A DNA stretch of 64,000 nucleotides from RPQJ01 sp963846315 (GTDB lineage: Bacteria; Pseudomonadota; Gammaproteobacteria; Steroidobacterales; Steroidobacteraceae), in the NCBI GenBank assembly GCA_963846315.1, contig CAWJVM010000016.1, positions 1-64,000 on the forward strand, read 5' to 3'. A program made the translations under genes and the position numbers. The notes beneath the pieces are model-generated. The model worked only from the letters and a program-made list of their open reading frames with translations. It was not told the origin of the DNA and searched no databases. Of the stretch, positions 17,101-28,176 are shown piece by piece. Position 1 is the first letter of the stretch; the number at the start of each line of letters is the position of its first letter.

Positions 17101-18103
17101 CCTGGTCCGGACCGGTCAGTCGCCCGTACAGCGGCAGCACGTCCCAATCCACGCGGCTGCGCACGAGCAGGTCGCGAGTCTCGAGGATCTGCTTCTCACC
17201 CGGCAGGAACACGAGCGCGTCGCCTCGCAGGCCGCGCGCGTCCCGCTCCAGTTCCTCGAGCGCATCGCGCACGGCTTCGGGCAGCGGCGGCGCGGCTTCG
17301 TCTTCCTCCGCCAACGGTCGATATCGCACCTCGACCGGGTAGCTCTGTCCCTCGACATCGATGATGGGTGCGCCGCCGAAGAACTCGGCGAAACGCTGGG
17401 TTTCGATCGTCGCCGAAGTCACGACCAGCCGCAGGTCGGGACGCTTCGGCAACAGGCGGTGGCAGACCCCGAGCAGAAAATCGACGTTGAGGTTGCGCTC
17501 GTGTGCCTCATCGATGATCAGCGTGTCGTAGCGCAGCAGCAGCGGGTCGCCTTCGAGCTCGCGCAGCAGCAAGCCATCCGTCATCAACTTGACCAGCGTG
17601 CGCGGGCTGGTGCGGTCGACGAAGCGCACCTGGTAGCCGACGAGGTCGCCGACGGTGGAGCCGAGTTCCGCGCTGATCCGGGTGGCCAGCGCCTGCGCCG
17701 CGATCCGCCGCGGCTGGGTGTGCCCGATCAGGCCGGCGGCACCGCGCCCCATCTCGAGGCAGATCTTGGGCAACTGCGTGCTTTTTCCGCTGCCCGTCGC
17801 ACCGCTGACGATGACCACCTGGTTCGACTCGATCGCACGACGGATGTCGTCGCGCCGGGCATGCACTGGCAGGGTTTCGTCGTAGGTGATTCGCGGAACA
17901 GAGGCGCGGCGCGCCGCGACCAGTCCCGCGGATGCCTGGACCTGCGTCTCCAGTCGCGCCACTTCGCGCGGATCGGCTGCCGCGGGCCTGCGCGCCAGGC
18001 GATCCAGCGTCGACTGCAACCGGCGCCGATCGCGCAACAGGCAGTCCGGGAGCAGGTCACGCAGAGCCGCGAAGCGCGCTGCGATGGGATCGGATGCACT
18101 CAC
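14153..18103 (-). CDS. hrpA: ATP-dependent RNA helicase HrpA
   Basis: A 1316-residue DEAH-box helicase, close to the length of E. coli HrpA (1300). Walker A is GATGSGKSTQLPK and the Walker B box is DEAHERN. Motif III (TSATI), motif VI (QRRGRCGR), the helicase-associated domain and a long HrpA-specific C-terminal region (DUF3418 type) follow. The family acts on mRNA and on stalled ribosomes. Initiation is at a GTG (18103), six bases after the mazG stop, so translation is probably coupled to mazG. Long frames on the opposite strand are shadows of this GC-rich gene. Confidence 0.95.
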   Translation of the reverse strand: MSASDPIAARFAALRDLLPDCLLRDRRRLQSTLDRLARRPAAADPREVARLETQVQASAGLVAARRASVPRITYDETLPVHARRDDIRRAIESNQVVIVSGATGSGKSTQLPKICLEMGRGAAGLIGHTQPRRIAAQALATRISAELGSTVGDLVGYQVRFVDRTSPRTLVKLMTDGLLLRELEGDPLLLRYDTLIIDEAHERNLNVDFLLGVCHRLLPKRPDLRLVVTSATIETQRFAEFFGGAPIIDVEGQSYPVEVRYRPLAEEDEAAPPLPEAVRDALEELERDARGLRGDALVFLPGEKQILETRDLLVRSRVDWDVLPLYGRLTGPDQDKVFAGHTRRRVVLATNVAETSLTIPGVRFVIDAGLARISRYSPRAKFQRLPIEPVSQASADQRRGRCGREGEGICIRLYAEDDFVARPRYTEPELLRTNLASLILQMAALALGSPQEFPFLDAPDARLLNDGYRLLQELGAVDGDRRITRLGRQMAALPVDPRLARVLVEAGRTGCMDEALSIVSFLSIQDPRERPSDKTAAADERHALFADERSDFVGVLNLWRASREPAAGGNRVLRHWCREHFLSFLRMREWGDLREQLEDMSRALTQGGRDPPAASTAVLHQTLLTGFLGGIGVLDEARSYLGARDTRFVIAPGTPLAKRSPHWIVAASLVETHRLYARMVAQVQPSWIESAGAHLVKRTYGDAEWDAQRGMALARETVSLYGRVLSSGRRVSFASVDQAAAQRMFVEEALVRRQPSMPFAFLDRNTALRARLERIESCLRRRDLLAGEDALVRFYLERIPPAVASTRAFEKWWRTEERSTPHRLDAAEQVFLAQPLPVVHANDYPLSLDVHGNALQLHYRFDATVPDDGVTLDVPLPLLRAVDAQRLEWLIPGWLREKVIALLRGLPKEVRREIVPIPDAADRLLAQLPAFGTGSLFVQVAAFATREAGIRIEAGQVTTVALPPWLSINLRVLDGAGKLLKTGRDLAVLRDELRATSSGSTFAEVAPDFAWERVGVRQWDFAAWPVETTVRSGRLQLRAYPGIQDEGASVRLHLFTTEGGARRASRAGIVRLAALGLPQQHELARRHWASDREFTLLLAGAGFGKELLSEIADRAVADAVLGQTSELPRTRAQFEALVERGRSDVVDRAGEIARIIKAVLIALKDVRVQMSQSNGAPFAPARNSVNDQLAELLAPGWVRETPDGWWTQLPKYVRAIARRLERARGDVERDRQLQTQVEPYEREVRRLRLAADLDLPGAERERLRWMVEEFRLSLFAQDLRTLLPVSAKRLEEQLQRARRESSGVDAMGTARGAGQR

Positions 18104-18109
18104 GGCGAC

Positions 18110-18892
18110 TCAGCCGAGATCCTGCTTGGCAATAACCCAGAGCGCTTCGAGACGCTCCATGTCGACGTCCGCGGGGGTTTGACCCTCCGCCGCGAGGCGC
18201 GCCTCGACCTGGCGGAAACGCCGTTCGAACTTGGCGTTCGCGTCACGCAACGCGGCTTCGGCATCGAGGTCCAGGTGCCGGGCTGCCTGCGCCAACGCGA
18301 ACAGCAGGTCACCGAGTTCCTCGTGCGCAAGGGCGCGATCGCCCCGGTCGATTTCGTCCTGCAACTCGCCGAGTTCCTCGCGGACCTTGCCCATGACACC
18401 CTTCGCGTCGTCCCAGTCGAAACCGACCTTGGCCGCCCGCGACCCGAGCTTGGTCGCGCGGGTCAGTGCCGGCAGACCGAGTGTCACGCCCTCCAACGCG
18501 CCGCTACCCTGCCCCTTGGCCGCGCGCTCGGCGCGCTTGAGCTTTTCCCACGCCAGCGACTGGGCCGCGGCACCTTCGATCCTGGCGTCTGCAAAGACAT
18601 GCGGATGGCGACGCTCGAGCTTGTCGGCGATAGCCGCGGCGACGGCGTCGAAATCGAACAGTCCGCGTTCCTCGGCGAGGCGCGACTGGAACACGACCTG
18701 GAACAGGACGTCGCCGAGTTCGTCGCGCACGGCCTCGGGTTCGTCGCGGGCAATCGCATCCGCCAGTTCGTACGCTTCCTCGATCGTGTGCGGCGCGATC
18801 GACGCCCAATCCTGCTCGCGATCCCACGGACAGCCCTGCTCTGGGTCGCGCAGCCGGACCATGATCTGGCGCAGCCGGTCGATGGCGCTCAT
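18110..18892 (-). CDS. mazG: Nucleoside triphosphate pyrophosphohydrolase MazG
   Basis: MazG hydrolyses NTPs and dNTPs to monophosphates and pyrophosphate, cleaning damaged nucleotides and in E. coli lowering ppGpp after stress. The 260-residue product has the duplicated MazG fold: the first copy with CPWDREQDWASIAPHTIEEA and ELGDVLFQVVFQSRLAEE, the second with EELGELQDEI and HEELGDLLFALAQAARHL. The EExxE-x12-ExxD metal-binding pattern is visible in both. Its ATG overlaps the stop of the Nudix gene upstream, and its stop lies six bases before hrpA. Confidence 0.94.
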   Translation of the reverse strand: MSAIDRLRQIMVRLRDPEQGCPWDREQDWASIAPHTIEEAYELADAIARDEPEAVRDELGDVLFQVVFQSRLAEERGLFDFDAVAAAIADKLERRHPHVFADARIEGAAAQSLAWEKLKRAERAAKGQGSGALEGVTLGLPALTRATKLGSRAAKVGFDWDDAKGVMGKVREELGELQDEIDRGDRALAHEELGDLLFALAQAARHLDLDAEAALRDANAKFERRFRQVEARLAAEGQTPADVDMERLEALWVIAKQDLG

Positions 18893-19545
18893 GCCGTGCC
18901 CTCCCGCAGCATCCGCGCGAACGTGATGAGCATGCTGGCGGTGGCGCCCCAGATCTGGCGTCCCTGGTAGGGGATTTCGTGCGTAAGCACCGTGTGGCCC
19001 GCAACCAGTCGATCGCGCGGTCGATGGTTGCGCACGTCGAGCACGAACTCGAGTGGCACTTCGAAGACATCCTCGACCTCGGTCTGGTCCAGGTGCAGCT
19101 CGAAACCAGGCTGCACGAAGCCGACCGCGGGAGTGACGCGGAACCCGGAGATCACGAGGTGGTCCTGCAGGTAACCAACGCGAGTGACGTACTGCGGCAA
19201 CAGGCCGATCTCTTCCTGCGCTTCGCGCAAGGCGGCTTCCCAGGGACCCGCATCGGCAGGTTCGACGCGGCCGCCCGGAAAGCTGACCTGGCCTGGATGG
19301 TTCTTCAGGTGCGATGCACGCTGCGTCAGCAACACCTGCAGCCCTTCCGGACGTTCGATCAATGGCACGAGCACGGCGGCGCGCGCTGGAGCGGTCGGCA
19401 GCAGCTTGCGCAGAAGATCGATCTGTTCGGCCGTGAACTGCGCAGCGTAGGGAAACTCCGGGTCGCGGCCGGGCACCGTATCGCGCAACAGAGTTTCGAT
19501 ACGCGCGCGCAACGGCAGGCCTTCGATGCGGCCAGGAACCGTCAA
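18889..19545 (-). CDS. Nudix hydrolase, CoA pyrophosphatase (NudL-like)
   Basis: A 218-residue protein whose Nudix box reads GGRVEPADAGPWEAALREAQEEIGL. Preceding it are ASHLKNHPGQVSFPGG, the segment that marks the CoA pyrophosphatase subgroup, which cleaves CoA and its derivatives to phosphopantetheine and 3',5'-ADP. I chose the TTG at 19545 because GGGAGAAGG precedes it at suitable spacing and it lies one base after the fumC stop; the longer frame would run far into fumC and looks non-coding. The stop overlaps the mazG start by ATGA, making fumC, this gene, mazG and hrpA a tight minus-strand unit. Confidence 0.88.
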   Translation of the reverse strand: MTVPGRIEGLPLRARIETLLRDTVPGRDPEFPYAAQFTAEQIDLLRKLLPTAPARAAVLVPLIERPEGLQVLLTQRASHLKNHPGQVSFPGGRVEPADAGPWEAALREAQEEIGLLPQYVTRVGYLQDHLVISGFRVTPAVGFVQPGFELHLDQTEVEDVFEVPLEFVLDVRNHRPRDRLVAGHTVLTHEIPYQGRQIWGATASMLITFARMLREGTA

Positions 19546-19546
19546 C

Positions 19547-20965
<1,419 letters not shown>

Positions 20966-21047
20966 GGCGTGCTCCGGGGAACCGCGCAGGCACCCTGGGT
21001 GGGCCGTGCGGTATCATGCGAGATCGTAGCATCTCCCGGATAACCGC

Positions 21048-22415
21048 ATGAGTCTCACCCCGCTGACCGCGCTTTCCCCGGTGGACGGCCGCTACGCCGC
21101 GCGCTGTGCCGATCTCCGGGAAATCTTCAGCGAGCAGGGCCTCATTCATGCCCGCGTCCGCGTCGAGATTGCATGGCTGCACGCACTGGCGGGCGAACGT
21201 CGCATCACCGAACTCCGCGGAATCACCCCGGCCGACCTCGCAGTTGCCCAGCAGATCGTCGACGATTTCGGAGCCGCGGACGCCGCGACGGTCAAGACGT
21301 TCGAGCGCGAGACCAACCACGACGTCAAAGCCGTCGAATACCTCGTCAAGCAGAAGCTCGGCGCCTACCCGGCCTGGCAGTCACGGCTCGAGTTCGTCCA
21401 TTTCGCCTGCACGTCGGAGGACATCAACAACCTGTCCTATGCGCTGATGTGCAAGGAGGCCCGGGCCAAAGTGCTGTTGCCGCACATCGACGCATTGCTC
21501 GGTGCCCTGCGCTCGATGGCGCACACGCACGCCGACGACGCGATGATGTCGCGCACTCACGGCCAGGCCGCGACGCCGACCACGCTCGGCAAGGAAGTGG
21601 CCGTGTTCGTCCGTCGCCTGCGCCGGGCACGCGATACGTTCGCCGCCGTGCCGATCCGCGGCAAGGCCAACGGCGCCGTAGGCAATTACAACGCGCACGT
21701 CGCGGCGTACCCCGACGTGGACTGGCCGCTGCTCGGCCAGCGCCTGGTCGAGTCGCTCGGTCTCGAGTGGAACGCGTACACCACGCAGATCGAACCGCAC
21801 GACTGGACGGCTGAATACTGCGACGCCCTCGCCCGCTGCAACTCGATCCTCACGGACGTCTGTCGCGACTTCTGGGGTTACGTGTCGCTCGGCTATTTCA
21901 AGCAGAAGATCGTCGCGGGCGAGGTCGGCTCGTCGACGATGCCGCACAAGGTCAACCCGATCGATTTCGAAAATGGCGAAGGCAACTTCGGGCTGGCCAA
22001 TGCGCTGTTGCGTTTCCTGGCCGAGAAGCTGCCGATTTCGCGCTGGCAGCGCGACCTGACCGACTCCACCGTGCAGCGCAACCTGGGCGTGGCGCTCGCG
22101 CATTCGGACATCGCGATCCAGTCGGTCTCACGCGGCCTGGCCCGCGTCGAAGTCGACCGTGCACGCCTCGCGGACGACCTCGCAGCGAACTGGGAACTCC
22201 TCGCCGAACCGATCCAGACCGTGATGCGGCGTTACGCAGTTCCCGAAGCCTACGAGCAACTGAAGGCGCTGACACGGGGACGCCGCATCGACGGGCCCGC
22301 GGTCGCGAAATTCGTCGACGGGTTGCCGATCCCGCCAGCGGAGAAGGCAAGACTGAAGGCGCTGACACCGGCGACGTACATTGGTCTCGCCGCCCGGCTG
22401 GCCCGCGAAGTCTGA
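21048..22415 (+). CDS. purB: Adenylosuccinate lyase
   Basis: PurB acts twice in purine synthesis, releasing fumarate from SAICAR and from adenylosuccinate. The 455-residue protein matches the gammaproteobacterial type: start MSLTPLTALSPVDGRYAARC, the signature SSTMPHKVNPIDFENGEGN, and the catalytic loop segments SRTHGQAATPTTLGKE and TSEDINNLSYAL. A TATCAT box lies at 21012-21017, about 31 bp before the ATG. It is divergent from fumC. Confidence 0.97.
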   Translation: MSLTPLTALSPVDGRYAARCADLREIFSEQGLIHARVRVEIAWLHALAGERRITELRGITPADLAVAQQIVDDFGAADAATVKTFERETNHDVKAVEYLVKQKLGAYPAWQSRLEFVHFACTSEDINNLSYALMCKEARAKVLLPHIDALLGALRSMAHTHADDAMMSRTHGQAATPTTLGKEVAVFVRRLRRARDTFAAVPIRGKANGAVGNYNAHVAAYPDVDWPLLGQRLVESLGLEWNAYTTQIEPHDWTAEYCDALARCNSILTDVCRDFWGYVSLGYFKQKIVAGEVGSSTMPHKVNPIDFENGEGNFGLANALLRFLAEKLPISRWQRDLTDSTVQRNLGVALAHSDIAIQSVSRGLARVEVDRARLADDLAANWELLAEPIQTVMRRYAVPEAYEQLKALTRGRRIDGPAVAKFVDGLPIPPAEKARLKALTPATYIGLAARLAREV

Positions 22416-22461
22416 GTCGAACACGGTTGCGTTTGACATAAAGCAGCATCGGCAGGCTGGC

Positions 22462-22974
22462 ATGACCCCGGATCACGTTCAGGATTACGTCGTGCGACTG
22501 GCCACCTGGGAGCGCGATCGCGTGCAGATCCAGCACGTGCGGCGAACTGTTTTCATCGAAGAACAGCTGATCGCGGAACGCGACGAATGGGATGACCTCG
22601 ACCCCGTCATCGACCATGTCCTCGTTTTCGAACCACCCGCTTCCGTGAAACGTGACGCGGTCGGCACTGGACGCCTGGAACCCACCGGTAAGATTGGCCG
22701 CGTCGCAGTACTGCCGCAGTACCGTGGCACAGGGGCTGGCATCGCCGTCATGCATCGCCTCCTGGATCTCGCCGCTGAGCGCGGATTCCATGAGGTGTAC
22801 CTGAACGCGCAACTGTCAGCCGCTGGATTCTACGAGCGGTTGGGTTTCCGGGCCGATGGCCCGGAATTCGACGAGGTCGGAATACCGCACCAGTGCATGC
22901 GCCGGGCGGTCGGGAAGCGGGATGGAACAACGGACCGAAACGACGGGGACGCGCAGCATCCTCTCGAACCTTGA
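22462..22974 (+). CDS. GNAT family N-acetyltransferase
   Basis: A 170-residue acetyltransferase of the GNAT fold. The acetyl-CoA binding motif is GRVAVLPQYRGTGAGIAVM, followed by the typical LNAQLSAAGFYERLGF strand-helix. It resembles the ElaA/YjcF-type GNATs of unknown substrate. The ATG at 22462 begins 46 bp after purB. The 3' end overlaps the next gene by 53 bp, implying coupled expression; the final residues (GKRDGTTDRNDGDAQHPLEP) fall in the overlap and are not conserved in character. Confidence 0.83.
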   Translation: MTPDHVQDYVVRLATWERDRVQIQHVRRTVFIEEQLIAERDEWDDLDPVIDHVLVFEPPASVKRDAVGTGRLEPTGKIGRVAVLPQYRGTGAGIAVMHRLLDLAAERGFHEVYLNAQLSAAGFYERLGFRADGPEFDEVGIPHQCMRRAVGKRDGTTDRNDGDAQHPLEP

Positions 22975-23428
22975 CGAATACCGCGCCGCGGTCGCGGAAA
23001 TCGCGACCCGCGCCAATCGCACGCTTTCCATCTACACGACCGACCTCGAACCGCTGATCTACGATCACGACCTGTTCCTGGAGCCGGTCAAGCGCCTGGT
23101 GCTGGCCCGCAGCCATGCACGCCTGCGTGTTCTGATTTCCAATCCCGGCCGCGTCTCCCGTGAAGGCAATCGCTTCATGATGATGGCGCGCCGCCTGACC
23201 AGTTACATCGACCTGCGCAACGTCGCCCCCGAATTCCGCAGCAATCCCTGTTCGTTCATCGTCGCCGACGACAAGGCCATCGCCTTCCGGCAGCAGGCGT
23301 CGGCCTGGGAAGGCATCGTCGAATTCAACGACGTGACCATCGTCAGGCGTTACCTCGCCTACTTCGACGAGGTCTGGGCCGGCAGCCTGATCCAGCCCGA
23401 ATTGCGGGCCACGGCCGTCGACTTCTGA
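22922..23428 (+). CDS. DUF7931-like protein (phospholipase D-like fold)
   Basis: A 168-residue protein resembling the family that often accompanies GNAT acetyltransferases in gammaproteobacteria, either as a separate gene or as a fusion (annotated DUF7931 or HPA2-like). Visible landmarks are LSIYTTDLEPLIYD, RVLISNPG and NPCSFIVADDKAIAFR. I see no complete HKD catalytic motif. The ATG at 22922 follows GGAAGCGGG. The 53-bp overlap with the GNAT gene supports a common function, which is not known. Confidence 0.65.
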   Translation: MEQRTETTGTRSILSNLDEYRAAVAEIATRANRTLSIYTTDLEPLIYDHDLFLEPVKRLVLARSHARLRVLISNPGRVSREGNRFMMMARRLTSYIDLRNVAPEFRSNPCSFIVADDKAIAFRQQASAWEGIVEFNDVTIVRRYLAYFDEVWAGSLIQPELRATAVDF

Positions 23429-23454
23429 CGCCGCCCCCTGCCGGGCAGGCCCGC

Positions 23455-23460
23455 TATAAT
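23455..23460 (+). promoter_or_regulatory. TATAAT -10 box directly before nudJ
   Basis: A consensus TATAAT ends seven bases before the ATG chosen for nudJ. Transcription would start at or next to that ATG, giving a leaderless mRNA. No good -35 is visible. Confidence 0.5.
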
Positions 23461-23467
23461 GACCGGC

Positions 23468-23965
23468 ATGGTATGGAAGCCTGATGTCACCGTAGCGGCC
23501 GTCGTCGAACGCGATGGCAAGTTCCTGTTCGTCGAAGAGCGCGCGAGCGGCCGGGTGGTGCTGAACCAACCGGCCGGTCACCTCGAACGCGACGAGACCC
23601 TGCTGCATGCCGTTGCCCGCGAAACGCTGGAAGAGACCGGCTGGACCTTCGTCCCACGCGATATCGTCGGCATCTACCTCTGGCAGCCCGACCACCTCGC
23701 CAGGACGTTCCTGCGTGTCGCGTTCTGCGGCCAGTTGCAAGGTCACGATGCCTCGCGTCCCCTCGATCACGGCATCCTTCGCACCCGTTGGCTCGATCGC
23801 GAGCAACTCGCGGCGGCCCAGGCGCGACATCGCAGCCCGCTGGTGGCGCGGTGTGTCGATGACTACCTCGGTGGCGCGCGGTATCCGCTCGAACTCCTGA
23901 CGCACCTGATGCGCAGAGTCGAGTCCACCACGGACCTGACGACGTCGATCGCTGCCAGCGGCTGA
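23468..23965 (+). CDS. nudJ: Nudix phosphatase NudJ-like
   Basis: A 165-residue Nudix hydrolase with the box GHLERDETLLHAVARETLEETGW. The start MVWKPDVTVAAVVERDGKFL and the IYLWQPDHLARTFLRVAFCG segment match NudJ, which in E. coli acts on thiamine pyrophosphate and nucleoside di- and triphosphates. An ATG at 23459 lies inside the TATAAT box, so the ATG at 23468 is preferred; the message may be leaderless. In E. coli nudJ is next to mnmA and purB, and all three occur here in the same region. Here mnmA lies 325 bp downstream, separated by unusual hairpin elements. Confidence 0.85.
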   Translation: MVWKPDVTVAAVVERDGKFLFVEERASGRVVLNQPAGHLERDETLLHAVARETLEETGWTFVPRDIVGIYLWQPDHLARTFLRVAFCGQLQGHDASRPLDHGILRTRWLDREQLAAAQARHRSPLVARCVDDYLGGARYPLELLTHLMRRVESTTDLTTSIAASG

Positions 23966-23984
23966 GTCGCTCACCTCTCCCGCC

Positions 23985-24007
23985 GCGCGTGGAAAGCTCA
24001 TACGCGC
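23985..24007. repeat. Degenerate conserved-loop hairpin (copy D)
   Basis: GCGCGT (23985-23990) and ACGCGC (24002-24007) enclose GGAAAGCTCAT. The loop keeps GGAAAG and the position of ACGCGC relative to the full copies at 24041-24070, so this looks like a decayed or truncated member of the hairpin family. Confidence 0.4.
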
Positions 24008-24018
24008 GCTGGTTGCTG

Positions 24019-24092
24019 GCGTCCGACCCGGCCTGTCCTGTCGCGCTTGGAAAGGCAGACACGCGCGCGCCAGGACAGGCCGGATCGAACGC
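24019..24092 (+). repeat. Conserved-loop hairpin (copy A)
   Basis: Arms 24019-24040 and 24071-24092 are complementary at 20 of 22 positions. The 30-nt loop carries TTGGAAAGGCAGACACGCGC and can close further by CGCGC/GCGCG pairing. The same loop motif occurs on the opposite strand in copy B (24151-24232) and again at 37113, each time in arms of different sequence. The right arms of A and B share CCGGATCGA. No coding potential is visible. Confidence 0.75.
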
Positions 24093-24150
24093 CTGGCTGC
24101 ACGAGCCTCCGCATCTTCTCCCCCTCAATTGAATACTGAGGCGCTGTTTG

Positions 24151-24232
24151 GCGAGCCGTCGATCCGGGACCTTCCCCCGGGCGCGTGTCTGCCTTTCCAA
24201 GCTCGGGGGAAGGTCCCGGATCGACCGCTCGT
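24151..24232 (-). repeat. Conserved-loop hairpin (copy B)
   Basis: A perfect 21-bp stem (24159-24179 with 24204-24224) extends outward by further pairs (one mismatch and one wobble) to 24151/24232. The 24-nt loop, read on the minus strand, contains TTGGAAAGGCAGACACGCGC, identical to copy A. The stem is too long and lacks the T-tract of an ordinary terminator. The remaining DNA of the nudJ-mnmA gap (23966-24290) shows no gene. Confidence 0.8.
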
Positions 24233-24290
24233 AGCGACCACATGCCTCCAACCGACACGGGAGCGCGGGCAGGACAGGTAAGATTCGCGC

Positions 24291-25403
24291 ATGCCTTCCC
24301 AGCGCGTGGTACTCGCGATCTCCGGCGGTGTCGATTCCGCCGTCTCCGCCGTGCTGCTGCAGCGCGCGGGCTATGACGTGCAAGCGCTCTTCATGCGCAA
24401 CTGGGACGAAGACGAGGACGGTTATTGCACCGCAGCCGCTGACCTGCAGGACGCACGCCGCGTCTGCGACGACCTCGGCATCCCGCTGCATGCGGTGACG
24501 TTCGCCGCGGAATACCGGCACCGCGTCTTCCAGCAGTTTCTCGACGAACTCGCCGCGGGTCGCACGCCGAACCCCGACGTCGCCTGCAACCGAGAGATCA
24601 AGTTCGGCGTCTGTTTCGAACATGCGATGCGACTCGGCGCCGATTGGTTCGCGACCGGCCACTACGCGCGCCGGCAGGATGGCCGGTTGTTGCGTGGCCT
24701 GGATGCCGGCAAGGACCAGACCTATTTTCTGCACACGGTGCCGGGTCCGATGCTCGCGCGCACGCTGTTTCCCATCGGCGACCTGGCGAAGGACGAAGTC
24801 CGCAGGCTCGCACACGAACAGGCGCTGCCCGTGCACGACAAGCGCGACAGTACCGGCATCTGCTTCATCGGGGAGCGCCCGTTCGCCGAGTTCCTCGCGC
24901 ACTACCTGCCCGCCCAGCCCGGCCCGATAGAAACACCTGCGGGACGTCGGATCGGCACTCATCGCGGCCTCATGTACTACACCCTGGGCCAGCGCCAGGG
25001 CCTGCAGGTGGGGGGCGTGCGGGGCGCGGCTGAACGACCTTGGTACGTCGCTGCGAAGGACCTCGGTCGCAACACGCTCGTGGTCGTGCAGCAGCACGAC
25101 CACCCGCTGCTGCTGTGCACCGAATTCGTCACCGAACCTGCGCACTGGATTGCTGGCGCGGCGCCGGCTGCGCAGTTCCGCTGCACCGTGAAGACCCGCT
25201 ATCGCCAGGCGGACCAGGCCTGCGAGGTCATTCTCCTGCCGGGCGGACGCTGCAGGGTGCGCACTGACGTGGCGCAGCGCGCGGTCACGCCCGGGCAATC
25301 GGCTGTTTTCTATCGGGGCGACGAATGCCTGGGCGGCGCAGTGCTGGCGGACCTTGCCGTCACCCCGTTCGAGCTCGAATCCGTGAGGCCTTCCGGGCTA
25401 TAA
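24291..25403 (+). CDS. mnmA: tRNA-specific 2-thiouridylase MnmA
   Basis: MnmA thiolates U34 of tRNA-Lys, -Glu and -Gln using sulfur relayed from IscS/Tus proteins. The 370-residue product has the ATP pyrophosphatase P-loop AISGGVDSAVSAVLL and the two catalytic cysteine sites PDVACNREIKF and DSTGICFIGERPF. FMRNWDEDEDG and MYYTLGQRQGLQVGG are also family hallmarks. It starts at the ATG at 24291 after a GGACAGGTAAG stretch. The acnA promoter lies inside its last codons. Confidence 0.96.
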   Translation: MPSQRVVLAISGGVDSAVSAVLLQRAGYDVQALFMRNWDEDEDGYCTAAADLQDARRVCDDLGIPLHAVTFAAEYRHRVFQQFLDELAAGRTPNPDVACNREIKFGVCFEHAMRLGADWFATGHYARRQDGRLLRGLDAGKDQTYFLHTVPGPMLARTLFPIGDLAKDEVRRLAHEQALPVHDKRDSTGICFIGERPFAEFLAHYLPAQPGPIETPAGRRIGTHRGLMYYTLGQRQGLQVGGVRGAAERPWYVAAKDLGRNTLVVVQQHDHPLLLCTEFVTEPAHWIAGAAPAAQFRCTVKTRYRQADQACEVILLPGGRCRVRTDVAQRAVTPGQSAVFYRGDECLGGAVLADLAVTPFELESVRPSGL

Positions 25404-25419
25404 TTCCGCGGTTAACCGC
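25399..25419 (+). promoter_or_regulatory. acnA promoter with palindrome GCGGTTAACCGC
   Basis: TATAAT at 25399-25404 overlaps the mnmA stop region. It is followed at 25408-25419 by the perfect 12-bp palindrome GCGGTTAACCGC, close to the expected transcription start. A GGAGG ribosome binding site precedes the acnA ATG. The palindrome is a possible operator. The -35 is weak. Confidence 0.5.
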
Positions 25420-25443
25420 AGCGTTTTCCGCCCCGGAGGTTCC

Positions 25444-28137
<2,694 letters not shown>

Positions 28138-28141
28138 GGAA

Positions 28142-28170
28142 GGGGTTAGGGGTTAGGGGTTAGGGGTTAG
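28142..28170. repeat. TTAGGGG heptamer array (locus 2)
   Basis: Four perfect GGGGTTA units (28142-28169) followed by GTCGGAAGTG. The right flank matches locus 1 (GTCGGAGGTG) at nine of ten bases. The array begins five bases after the acnA stop, and the GTG within its right flank is the best start codon for the sirtuin. Confidence 0.9.
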
Positions 28171-28176
28171 TCGGAA

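Noticed and set aside
16244..18970. A 908-codon open frame on the plus strand opposite hrpA and mazG
   Set aside because: It mirrors genuine genes on the other strand, has no recognisable domain and a composition dominated by Arg, Gln and His, as expected for the antisense of GC-rich coding DNA.
24019..24232. Hairpins A and B considered as ordinary rho-independent terminators of nudJ
   Set aside because: Stems are over 20 bp with long loops and no T-tract; the conserved loop is not explained by termination.
23487..25298. Minus-strand frame of about 600 codons across nudJ, the hairpin region and mnmA
   Set aside because: It runs through the hairpin elements and two real genes on the other strand, and shows no domain.
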